NCBI RefSeq assembly: GCF_031851795.1 | Contig: NZ_CP134696.1 | Location: 930,001-994,000 of the forward strand | Direction of reading: 5' to 3' | DNA: 64,000 bases | Source of the DNA: Pontibacter sp. G13 | GTDB taxonomy: Bacteria > Bacteroidota > Bacteroidia > J057 | In this document: one piece after another, positions 17,024 to 25,489 of the stretch | Layout: each line of letters starts with the position of its first letter | Position numbering within the stretch: position 1 is the first letter of the stretch | The notes under the pieces: model-generated | What the model was told of the DNA's origin: nothing | Databases searched by the model: none | What the model saw: the letters and a program-made list of their open reading frames with translations, nothing else | Program-made: the position numbers and the translations under genes

Positions 17024-18081
17024 AAGGTAATCTTGAGGATTGTGTGGTAGGTTTTGTCTGTTGGCTGAATGGACAGTACATACGAGTCCTTGTAAATAAG
17101 TTCCAGTCGCTTGCGGACATTCGTCAATCCAACTCCCCCAATATGCTTAGGTTCAGCGGATCGCGTGGATTGAAGCGTATTGGACACTTCGAATGTAAGC
17201 TCACCATTCGAAAGCGTCAGTCGAATTTGGATACGCGAAGGATGCACCGTGCTCACGCCATGTTTAAATGCATTTTCAACAAATGGAATCAGCAGCAAAG
17301 GAGCAATCTCTGCGACCTGCACTTCTCCGGACACATCGAAGGACACCTCCACCGAGGGATCAAGCCTCAGCCGCTGCAAGGCGATATAATTCTCAATATA
17401 TTCAATTTCCTTGCCCAATGGTACCTTGGCGTCATTGGATTCATAGAGCATGTACCGCATCATATGGGAGAGCTGGGCAATTCCCTGAGCCGTCTCTTCA
17501 TCATCATGCTTGAAAGCGAGCCCATAGAGGCCGTTGAGGATATTGAACAGGAAATGAGGGTTGATCTGATGCTTGAGTGCCATCAATTCCGCCCGAAGCT
17601 TCTCCTGCTCCAACTCGCGACGCCTGCGCTGAACCTTGAACCAACTGTAGGTGAACCCATAGAAGTTGGCCGCCAACATGAATCCGCCATTGATGACCAT
17701 ATTGGTCCGCATCCAAATATTGAAACTCGACCAATCCTGCCCATACAACTCGGATAATCCCACCCGATCCATGTACCGGAGATCCAACGCACTCTCTATC
17801 ACCGAGAATCCCACCAAGAAGGCAACATTGATCAAGAGAAAATAGGCAAATGAATTGTCCTGAAAATACCGCGGCAGGGCAATATGCGCATACGAGTAGA
17901 CCATGATCGCATTCTGCACGATCCCATAGAGGAGGAACCACAAGGACTGTTCGGAAGAGAAATACTCGGGATTGAATAGACCCAAACCCAACGGATCGGG
18001 CAACATCAGATAACTGACCCCAAGCCAGATGGTGAGATGGGTCAGAATCAGGAGAAAGACGGAAAACTTCAGATTTTTCAA
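17020..18081 (-). CDS. LytS/YehU-type sensor histidine kinase
   Basis: 353 residues. Four hydrophobic helices (about 8-28, 45-65, 78-98 and 125-150) anchor it in the inner membrane. A coiled linker rich in Arg/Glu (VQRRRRELEQEKLRAELMALK) leads to the His-kinase domain with the phospho-acceptor His in QINPHFLFN. The ATP-binding part has LIPFVENAFKHG (N box) and GGVGLTNVRKRLELIY (G box). There is no extracellular sensor domain of note. It is the partner of the LytTR regulator directly downstream. Confidence 0.93.
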   Translation of the reverse strand: MKNLKFSVFLLILTHLTIWLGVSYLMLPDPLGLGLFNPEYFSSEQSLWFLLYGIVQNAIMVYSYAHIALPRYFQDNSFAYFLLINVAFLVGFSVIESALDLRYMDRVGLSELYGQDWSSFNIWMRTNMVINGGFMLAANFYGFTYSWFKVQRRRRELEQEKLRAELMALKHQINPHFLFNILNGLYGLAFKHDDEETAQGIAQLSHMMRYMLYESNDAKVPLGKEIEYIENYIALQRLRLDPSVEVSFDVSGEVQVAEIAPLLLIPFVENAFKHGVSTVHPSRIQIRLTLSNGELTFEVSNTLQSTRSAEPKHIGGVGLTNVRKRLELIYKDSYVLSIQPTDKTYHTILKITL

Positions 18082-18284
18082 ACGGATGAGGCTAATGAAT
18101 CATCAATCCCACAAGCTACGAAACTGCAAGATTGGCATGCAACACGCTTGGCAGATGGATGTCAATCACTTGTCGAGTCCTCTGGGGAATTGGTCGTACA
18201 ATTTTAAACTTCTTGCTAACCTCCCCCTTCACTCCGGGTATAAGCGGTGAAACACCTCCTACACGGAGACAATTTGGAACCTCT

Positions 18285-18539
18285 ATGAAAATGTTGATCG
18301 TCATATTGGGATGCTTGCTAGGAATGGCTTATTGCCAAGAGGGATTGGCCCAATCTACGGGAACGACCCTCCAAGTGGCGATCACCCCTACCCTATCTAG
18401 CCGGAGCCCTGCTCGGGCCCCCAAGAAGAAAACCGCTCAAAAAACACCGGCCAAACAGACGCAGCAAGCCCCAACCACTACTCGGTGCAGGCAACAAACT
18501 GCCCAACGGCCAAAGTCAGCCAAGATCAGAGAAACATAA
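18285..18539 (+). CDS. Small basic secreted protein, hypothetical
   Basis: 84 residues from the ATG at 18285. A clear signal peptide (MKMLIVILGCLLGMAYCQEGLAQ) is followed by a short segment (TTLQVAITPTLSSRSPAR) and then a disordered tail rich in Lys, Thr, Gln and Ala with net positive charge. It ends just before a strong terminator, which supports a real transcript. I recognise no family. The tail composition could also be chance translation, so the call is moderate. Confidence 0.5.
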   Translation: MKMLIVILGCLLGMAYCQEGLAQSTGTTLQVAITPTLSSRSPARAPKKKTAQKTPAKQTQQAPTTTRCRQQTAQRPKSAKIRET

Positions 18540-18570
18540 GCCTACTCATATAAATAAAGCCTTGAGGGAG

Positions 18571-18598
18571 CGCCTTCCAACCGTGGAAGGCGTTTTTT
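18571..18598 (+). terminator. Rho-independent terminator
   Basis: Stem cgccttcca/tggaaggcg (18571-18579, 18584-18592), four-base loop, then six T. Confidence 0.9.
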
Positions 18599-18664
18599 GT
18601 TGAATTCCTGCTAAATTGGAGGAGCAGCCAACAGGCTGAGTTAACGCCTAAACATACGCCTTTC

Positions 18665-19951
18665 ATGCTCGCCAAATTCTTTCTCTTCCGAGAGCGGAAT
18701 ACCAACTTCCAGACCGAATCTCTCGCAGGGCTGACCACCTTCCTGACGATGGGGTACATCATGTTTGTCAACCCCGCGATCCTCTCTGAAGCGGGGATGG
18801 ACAAGCAAGCCCTGATCGCGGTCACCTGTATCATATCAGCCCTTTCGACCATTCTGATGGGGATTTTTGGCAAGGTCCCCATCGCGCTTGCTCCCGGTAT
18901 GGGCTTGAATGCATTTTTTGCCTATACCCTTGTGATCGGCAAAGGAATCCCTTGGCAAACGGCCCTCGGCATGGTATTTCTGGCGGGTGTGGCATTTCTA
19001 TTGTTGAGCTTGACAGGCGCCAGAGAAAAATTCATTCAAAGTATCCCTAAAAGTCTCGTTACAGCCATTGCAGCCGGTATCGGCTTCTTCTTGCTGTTCA
19101 TCGGCTTCAAAAACATGGGACTTGTCGTAGCGCATCCAGCCACCTTGGTTCAATTGGCAAGCTTTTCCCCTGAATCCATGATAGGAATTGCCACCCTCAT
19201 GTTCACCGTTTGGCTGATGATCGCCAACATTAAGGGAGCATTATTGATCGGAATCGTAGGGGCAACGCTTGCCTCCATCCTTTTGGGATACACCCCTATG
19301 CCCGAAACATGGATTTCCCCCAACGTGGACATCTCCCCCATTGCCTTTCAGATGGACCTGAAAGACGCGCTCCAATGGACGTACATCGGGCCTATCTTTG
19401 CCCTGTTCTTCGTGGACATGTTTGATACCATCGGGACATTGGTAGCCTGCTCGCTTGAGGCCAAGCTGGAAAAGAAAGATGGTAGCATTGAACGGATCAG
19501 GCCGATGCTTCTGGTAGATGCCGCTGCCACCACAGCGAGTGGATTGCTGGGCACTTCCCCGACCACTGCGTTCGTGGAATCGACCACAGGCATCACTGCT
19601 GGAGGCAAAACAGGATTCACCTCCGTTGTTACGGGATTGCTTTTTCTGTTGGGGCTGGTATTCATCCCGGTAATCGGGATTGTTCCTGCGTATGCGACTG
19701 CTCCAAGCTTGATCATCGTAGGCGTATTGATGATCTCTCAGATGAAGAGCCTGCCGTTTGGGGACATGGAGGAATTTTTCCCTGCGGTGATAACGATTGG
19801 CACTATGGTGTTCTCCTTCCAGATTGCTGCGGGAATTTCTATGGGTTTTCTGTCTTGGGGAATCATCAAGATGCTTCGGGGGAAATTCGCGGAGATTCCA
19901 TGGATCATGTACATAGTCATGGCACTCTCAGCCCTCAATTTGTCTATCTAG
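18665..19951 (+). CDS. Purine permease, NCS2 family AzgA group
   Basis: 428 residues with about 12-13 hydrophobic helices. Family strings include FLTMGYIMFVNPAIL near the N-terminus, APGMGLNAFFAY (about 79-90), and FVDMFDTIGTLV and GTSPTTAFVESTTGI in the second half, where the substrate-binding Glu lies in NCS2 proteins. This group imports hypoxanthine, guanine or adenine by proton symport; the exact purine cannot be read from the sequence. It starts 67 bases after the terminator of the preceding gene. No purine riboswitch is visible in this leader. Confidence 0.93.
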   Translation: MLAKFFLFRERNTNFQTESLAGLTTFLTMGYIMFVNPAILSEAGMDKQALIAVTCIISALSTILMGIFGKVPIALAPGMGLNAFFAYTLVIGKGIPWQTALGMVFLAGVAFLLLSLTGAREKFIQSIPKSLVTAIAAGIGFFLLFIGFKNMGLVVAHPATLVQLASFSPESMIGIATLMFTVWLMIANIKGALLIGIVGATLASILLGYTPMPETWISPNVDISPIAFQMDLKDALQWTYIGPIFALFFVDMFDTIGTLVACSLEAKLEKKDGSIERIRPMLLVDAAATTASGLLGTSPTTAFVESTTGITAGGKTGFTSVVTGLLFLLGLVFIPVIGIVPAYATAPSLIIVGVLMISQMKSLPFGDMEEFFPAVITIGTMVFSFQIAAGISMGFLSWGIIKMLRGKFAEIPWIMYIVMALSALNLSI

Positions 19952-19956
19952 GAGTG

Positions 19957-19988
19957 GTTGCCAATCTGTCGCATTTGGACTAGATTTG
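19957..19988 (+). promoter_or_regulatory. Promoter of the cyclophilin gene
   Basis: GTTG at 19957-19960, 20 bases, then TAGATTTG at 19981-19988, an exact TAnnTTTG. The start is expected near 19992, leaving a ~34-base leader. Confidence 0.6.
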
Positions 19989-20025
19989 TAGGGAAGCGGA
20001 CTGTATTCCCTTAATCCAATCTAGC

Positions 20026-20643
20026 ATGAAAAGAATTCTGTTGATCATGGCGCTGGCAGTAGCCAGTATTGGTCTTTATTCCTGCGAGGAAAGCGACTCC
20101 TCCGGAAACGCGGCAAACTCCACCGATGGTATCTATGCAAAGTTTGTCACTTCGAAAGGCGACATTCTCTGCCGTCTTGAGCATGAAAAAGCACCGCTGA
20201 CAGTAGCAAACTTTGTGGCCCTTGCCGAGGGAGATATGCCCAACAACGAACGGGATCTGGGTGTACCCTACTACGATGGGCTCACCTTCCACCGAGTAGT
20301 TCCCAACTTCATGATCCAAGGGGGAGATCCTCAAGCCAATGGCATGGGAGGTCCCGGATACGCATTCAAAGATGAGATCCACCCCAAGCTTCGCCACAAT
20401 ATCCCCGGAACCCTATCTATGGCCAATGCAGGCCCTGCCACAAACGGAAGCCAATTCTTCATCACCCACGTACCGACTCCTCATTTGGACGGCCGCCACG
20501 CGGTTTTCGGCTACGTCGTAGAAGGACTGGAAACGGTATTTAAAATTCAGATGACCGACAGAATCGAGTCCATCGAAATCATCCGCCAAGGAGACGATGC
20601 AGAGAATTTCAACGCCTTGGAGATCTTCAATCAACTGAAATAG
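20026..20643 (+). CDS. Cyclophilin-type peptidyl-prolyl isomerase, lipoprotein
   Basis: 205 residues. The lipoprotein signal ends LYSC (Cys20). The cyclophilin domain (about 38-195) has the catalytic [15 protein letters not shown], then [16 protein letters not shown] and [14 protein letters not shown], so the active Arg, Phe and Gln positions are intact. It would speed prolyl isomerisation of proteins in the periplasm or at a membrane surface. It has its own promoter and terminator. Confidence 0.95.
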   Translation: MKRILLIMALAVASIGLYSCEESDSSGNAANSTDGIYAKFVTSKGDILCRLEHEKAPLTVANFVALAEGDMPNNERDLGVPYYDGLTFHRVVPNFMIQGGDPQANGMGGPGYAFKDEIHPKLRHNIPGTLSMANAGPATNGSQFFITHVPTPHLDGRHAVFGYVVEGLETVFKIQMTDRIESIEIIRQGDDAENFNALEIFNQLK

Positions 20644-20666
20644 GAAATTCCATTCCCCCCAATGAA

Positions 20667-20709
20667 TGAGCCGCTCGGAAGTCAGATTCCAAGCGGCTCA
20701 CTATTTTTT
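20667..20709 (+). terminator. Rho-independent terminator
   Basis: TGAGCCGCT (20667-20675) pairs with AGCGGCTCA (20692-20700), extended by GGAA/TTCC; six T follow at 20704-20709. Confidence 0.85.
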
Positions 20710-20852
20710 CTCCCTTCCCCAAACGCCTTTTGGCTCATCGCTCCTGTAACACAAGCCTCGTTGGCAGGCCGTTTTGCTAGAGTCATTGCGATAGCTTGCC
20801 ATTTCCTCACCTGCATCTGCCCATCCCTCCACAAGTTGATTCGACATTCACC

Positions 20853-20890
20853 AAAAGTAAAAGGGCCATCTCCGGAAGAGACAGCCCTTT
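20853..20890 (-). terminator. Terminator of the first sugar-dehydrogenase-like gene
   Basis: On minus, 13 pairs between 20890-20878 and 20872-20860 (two of them G-T), loop of five, then TTTTACTTTT. It lies 27 bases after the stop codon. Confidence 0.8.
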
Positions 20891-20916
20891 GGTATATTTG
20901 ACGATAGGATCACGGC

Positions 20917-23900
20917 TTATTCAAGCACGATCACCTTCTCGACCATTTGCACATCATTTTGTGGCGTGATTCGCAGGCTGTAAGCACCAGCTGCCAATGC
21001 ACGGGTTGGAACCACCATTTGATTGTCTCCGAATTGACCTTCCAAGGCGTAAGTCGCGATAGACTGTCCCACCATGTTGATCCACTCAAATTTGACGCTA
21101 CCTGCTTGCTTCAGCTCAATGCGAATCTCAACACCTTGACCCAATTGAACGGGGTTGGGAAGAATCGTAAATACGCCTCCACGACGAGTAACAGACTGAA
21201 TCTCTGAGTAAGAGAATGCGCCATCAATATCCACCTGCTTCAATCGATATAGATTCTCGCCGAAGTTGGGGTTGTGATCTGTCCATTGGTAGCTCTGAGG
21301 CTGCTGGCTATCTCCCAGAGAAGATACTTGACCGACTGGGAAGAATGCGACCCCATCCTGACTACGCTCGATATCGAAATAGGCATTGTTGGTTTCGCTT
21401 CCAGTGATCCAGTCCAACTGAACCTCTGTATTCAAAGATTTCAGGCGAGCCTTGAAATCGAGGAATTCCACAGGGAGGGTTCCGCCATCAACTACAGCGC
21501 TATCCATCACAAAGTAAGCCAACTGCTCACCGGAGTGATTACGCTCTACATCATCCAACTGATCCTCTTCCACTGCGAGCAAAATCTCTGTATCGGAGAA
21601 AGCATTGGCCCCGTAAAGGACAGCCCAACCACCTTCATTCTCATCCATACCCGCCATCGTGGTCAAGGCAATTGCCGGAGCTTTCACCCCAGAAAGCGCA
21701 TATACGTGGTTGTCACTGGTATCGTCGACTCCTCGGATATTGTCCGCTCCCACACTTGCTGCGAATGGACGACCTCCGAATTTGCCTGAACCTTGCTCCA
21801 AGACAATATATCCAATCAACTCTGGGTTGCGAACCTGATCTGGATCATCGCCAACATGCTTACCTGCGCGCAACCAAGTTGCCACCGGAATCCAGTTCTT
21901 GTTCTTTCCAGAAGCCCAGAATACGGACCAATCTTCATCTGCGTAAGACATCACCTGTCCCAAAACTACAGGGTTGGTGTAGGTATTTTGGTAAGATCTT
22001 GCCTCAGTAGTCCAGCTGCTGGAATTGGCAGTTTCCCAAGAGGTATCGATCACAGCCTCCACATTCCATCCATCTACCGCATCAGTATAAACCCCTTCTT
22101 CCATTACCATGTAGTAGACGCTATATCCACCGATGCTATCGCCAGAAGGATTCTGCACCTTGAGGTCAAAGCTGGTATTGGTCACATTGGTGATACGGGT
22201 AACGGCAGGCTTGTAAGTCTCATCAGGGAGCTCTACGGAAGTTACCACTACCATACTTGTGTAAACCTGAGGCAGATTGACTGTCTGCCAAGCAGTATCT
22301 ACATTGGTCAATTTGCCTGTTTCGATCTTCATGTTGGAACCTGCTTCCAAAGCCGTGAACGCTACGGTATCACTGGCAGTTGAGAGCGGAAGAATCGCAT
22401 CGGCGTCGTCCTTCATGTGAGCGTACAGTGTACGAGCCCCCAAGGTCACGTCATCGAAAGTAACCGTTCCGGCAAATGCAGAATCAGACAACTCCTCGCC
22501 GGTATCCAAGATTAGATCGATATGGCTGACAATGGAGGTATCACCAGAGATGGAATAAGTAACGTCCAAGAACTTGTTGTCTGGATATCCTCCGTCTGAA
22601 GGATAAGTCACATTGACAGTGGGAGGACCGTGCCAGATCATTTCCACCATGGTCACTTTGGAAGTATCCCCGTCGATATCGCTTACTTGGTAGTAGAAGG
22701 TATCTTGGTAGGAGAAGCTTCCATCCTGCAAGTAGGTAATCAGACCAGTAGCTGGATCGTAGGAAGCAGTACCATGGGAGGGTTGAGCGATGATCACCAA
22801 GGAGGTAGAGTCCAGTAAGTCTTCGGTAATATCGTTCCCGAACACATCTACTTCGACACTCTCACTGATGTAGTATTTGTCGTTGTCTGGTTCTGCCAAA
22901 GGAGAACAGTGCGGATATACTTGGTAGATCGCTGTATCGGCCATTCCCTCAGGATCGGTCACAGTCAGGACAATTTCATACCAGTAAGTGGCGCCATCGC
23001 AACCAATCGGAGAAATCAGGGTACTGGTCGTATCGTTGTAGTCAATTGCTTCGGGGTGGTTGTGGTCATTGTGATACAAGATCGTTTGCCATCCGAAGAC
23101 CAACTCATCATCAGTGTGCTCAGCATCTTGAACGTCTGCTTCCAATTGCCAGATCACCGATTCTAGGACCGAGTACTCCACAACAGTGTCCATGGAAGAA
23201 GAAAGAATCTCCGGTGGCGTATTGTTGAGCCAGACCTGTAGAGTAGTTTGGCTGGACAAACTTCCTGTATCGGTCACCGTCAATGTGATGGTATAGGAAG
23301 CAGGAGTAGCTCCAGCGGTAGAGAAAGTATGAGAAGGATCGGCAGCAGTTGAGTTGTTGCCATCCCCAAAGTCCCAGAAGTAAGTCAAAGCGGCACCTTC
23401 TGGGTCCGTAGAACCACTTCCGGTAAAGTTGACCGTGAGAGAGTTGGAAGGAGCATAGAAAGTATCCAAGACAGCGGCTACTACCGGTGGTTGGTTTCCA
23501 GAAGGAGAATAAGTCACTCGACGGATCTCTGTTCCGTATCGGATATACCAGATTCCATCGTGCATGGAGCTCCATTCCATGTCCACAACCGCTCCTACAT
23601 TGATGAGGAAATCCTCGACATCAGTAGGCACACTAGCAGAATCAAATTCGAAGTGCTTGATCCAATTGGCGTCGTAGTCTGCATGGAAATAAGTGTCGAA
23701 GTATTCCGCAGGAAAATCACTGCCCTCATACCAAGTACCCGCAACAGAACAGTTCCCTTCCCAATCTGGCCCCAGTACAGGGTTGGTCATGGAATCGCTC
23801 ATGAGGTAAGTCTCTCCATCAATGCTCACACGTGCAAATCCACTCGACTTGTGCTTCCAGTCATAGGTGGGACGTGTATGGACAAACAGCGGATAAGAAG

Positions 23901-25068
23901 CAGAATCAATCTCATTGCCGGGGTTACAAGGATCTGGCCAGCTAGGAGCAGCAGAACCGGGATCCACCATCAGCTCTTTGAATTCGTAGTAATTCTGAAC
24001 TCCACAACCCGCTGGCGTAGGAGCATCAGGATTGTACATGGTGATCCAGCCGCTGCTGTTGATGTCCACGCCTTCGTAAAGCGGCCATCCGAAGTTTTGT
24101 GCAGGCTCGGTCACAATGTTCATTTCCTCGAATTTACCCCAACCTACATCGCCGATGTAAAGGTGGCCGGGAGCGCCGTCTTCTGGATAGTGGCTACCCG
24201 TTTCAGGGCGAAGCGTCATCCGGTAGGGGTTCCGCAATCCCAAGGACCAAGTTCTGGATTTGGCAGAACGGGGACTGGCAGCATCGTAGAAAGGATTGGA
24301 AGAGATACCATCTCCTGTGGCAGGATCAAGTCTCAAGACCTTTCCGTTGAGGGAGGAGAGCATCTGGCATCTGAAGGAACCCACGTCTTCATCATTGGTA
24401 CAGATTCCATCAGCCAAAGCTTGGAGGATGTACGATCCTGTGGTATTTCCACCCGGATCAAATGTAGCAGTCGCGCCGTCTCCACAAGTTGCCAGCAAGG
24501 TACCGTCTTTTCCAAAAAGGATGGTACCGACACCGTGGGTCTCTCCCAAAATCGGAATTCCCGTACTGACGGTTTCTCCCAACAAGATGGTTCGGGAAGC
24601 ATAGTCGACCGTGGTAAAATTGGTCGATGATTCTGCCGTGTAACGGGTGATACGGCCAATGGTAGCGTTGTAGTACTCATTGGCGGCAGCAGAATAGGAA
24701 CCCGTTCCGTAATTAATCAGGTGATGACGATCCACAACGTAGTACAGATAAATGTACCCGTTGTTGAGGAAGTTGGGATCCAATGCAAATCCCAACAATC
24801 CATGATCTCTCCAGTTTCCGACCTCTTCGGAAATATCAATCAAGGGAGTCGCGCTTTTCACGCCGCCATCCACGATGTAGACAGTCCCTTGTTTTTCCCA
24901 GACGAACATTCGTCCGTTATTGTCAAAGACCATCCCCAAGGCTCCATTCCAGCCTGAGAGGTAGCTTTGATCAATAAAGTCTGGGTTTTGGGCCATCACA
25001 GGCAGAAAGCCGGCGGAGAACATGCAAAAGGCTAAAAATAGCCTAAGCATAAGTTTTTCAATCAACAT
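20917..25068 (-). CDS. Giant secreted sugar dehydrogenase-like protein with PKD and T9SS domains (paralog 1)
   Basis: 1383 residues with a signal peptide (LFLAFCMFSAGFLPVMAQ; the ATG at 25050 is an alternative start). Residues ~30-520 form a six-bladed glucose/sorbosone dehydrogenase propeller (GLLGFALDPNF, GIPILGETHGVGTILFG, SLGLRNPYRM, YIGDVGWGKFEEMN), a family that uses PQQ. A PKD domain (~530-615, YFWDFGDGNN) follows, then a second Ig-like unit with a Cys pair, then a cadherin-like segment (VDVFGNDIT...GTASYDPATGLITY). The middle is of unclear type, and the C-terminal type A T9SS domain ends SLRITPQNDVQMVEKVIVLE. It is probably surface-bound and oxidises or binds a carbohydrate. Paralogous to the next gene. 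Confidence 0.9.
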   Translation of the reverse strand: MLIEKLMLRLFLAFCMFSAGFLPVMAQNPDFIDQSYLSGWNGALGMVFDNNGRMFVWEKQGTVYIVDGGVKSATPLIDISEEVGNWRDHGLLGFALDPNFLNNGYIYLYYVVDRHHLINYGTGSYSAAANEYYNATIGRITRYTAESSTNFTTVDYASRTILLGETVSTGIPILGETHGVGTILFGKDGTLLATCGDGATATFDPGGNTTGSYILQALADGICTNDEDVGSFRCQMLSSLNGKVLRLDPATGDGISSNPFYDAASPRSAKSRTWSLGLRNPYRMTLRPETGSHYPEDGAPGHLYIGDVGWGKFEEMNIVTEPAQNFGWPLYEGVDINSSGWITMYNPDAPTPAGCGVQNYYEFKELMVDPGSAAPSWPDPCNPGNEIDSASYPLFVHTRPTYDWKHKSSGFARVSIDGETYLMSDSMTNPVLGPDWEGNCSVAGTWYEGSDFPAEYFDTYFHADYDANWIKHFEFDSASVPTDVEDFLINVGAVVDMEWSSMHDGIWYIRYGTEIRRVTYSPSGNQPPVVAAVLDTFYAPSNSLTVNFTGSGSTDPEGAALTYFWDFGDGNNSTAADPSHTFSTAGATPASYTITLTVTDTGSLSSQTTLQVWLNNTPPEILSSSMDTVVEYSVLESVIWQLEADVQDAEHTDDELVFGWQTILYHNDHNHPEAIDYNDTTSTLISPIGCDGATYWYEIVLTVTDPEGMADTAIYQVYPHCSPLAEPDNDKYYISESVEVDVFGNDITEDLLDSTSLVIIAQPSHGTASYDPATGLITYLQDGSFSYQDTFYYQVSDIDGDTSKVTMVEMIWHGPPTVNVTYPSDGGYPDNKFLDVTYSISGDTSIVSHIDLILDTGEELSDSAFAGTVTFDDVTLGARTLYAHMKDDADAILPLSTASDTVAFTALEAGSNMKIETGKLTNVDTAWQTVNLPQVYTSMVVVTSVELPDETYKPAVTRITNVTNTSFDLKVQNPSGDSIGGYSVYYMVMEEGVYTDAVDGWNVEAVIDTSWETANSSSWTTEARSYQNTYTNPVVLGQVMSYADEDWSVFWASGKNKNWIPVATWLRAGKHVGDDPDQVRNPELIGYIVLEQGSGKFGGRPFAASVGADNIRGVDDTSDNHVYALSGVKAPAIALTTMAGMDENEGGWAVLYGANAFSDTEILLAVEEDQLDDVERNHSGEQLAYFVMDSAVVDGGTLPVEFLDFKARLKSLNTEVQLDWITGSETNNAYFDIERSQDGVAFFPVGQVSSLGDSQQPQSYQWTDHNPNFGENLYRLKQVDIDGAFSYSEIQSVTRRGGVFTILPNPVQLGQGVEIRIELKQAGSVKFEWINMVGQSIATYALEGQFGDNQMVVPTRALAAGAYSLRITPQNDVQMVEKVIVLE

Positions 25069-25489
25069 TCAAGTAGGCAATAATTCAGACTGAGTGATGA
25101 GCTTTCCGGTAGTCCTACCACAAAATGGAGTGGGAATCACCGTTCCCGCTGTTTTTTGCTAGCTGCACATTCATGCCGATAACAGAGAGCAGCGGGTTTC
25201 CGATTCCAGTTATAACAGGTATGCCCTGCGATAAAGAGGACACTTCAGCTGCTCTTCAAACAATAATCAATCCATTTCAACGCCCAAAATGTGAGGAAGA
25301 CCCTATCAAAATCCTAGCCTATTATGGCAAATGGCCAAAAATGACGACTGATCCGTCATTTTTGGCCACAAAATCTAACCCCTCATTTTAAAGGGGATTT
25401 TTAGACTTTTCAACACTCCCTTTCAACCTCCTCAGCGTCAATAGCTTGGTGTTTCAGGGAGCAAAAATCATTTTTTCGCGAAAAATCCG
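25069..25489. other. Intergenic region between the two paralogs
   Basis: The only marked feature is the inverted repeat at 25332-25368. An 88-codon plus-strand frame here has no protein-like character. Confidence 0.5.
25332..25368. repeat. 15-bp perfect inverted repeat
   Basis: TGGCCAAAAATGACG (25332-25346) and CGTCATTTTTGGCCA (25354-25368) with a seven-base loop. It lies 122 bases past the stop of paralog 2 on minus and could be its terminator, though no T-run follows. It might also be a protein-binding site upstream of paralog 1. Confidence 0.75.

Noticed and set aside
23491-24630. 379-codon plus-strand frame
   Set aside because: Shadow of the first sugar-dehydrogenase-like gene on the minus strand.
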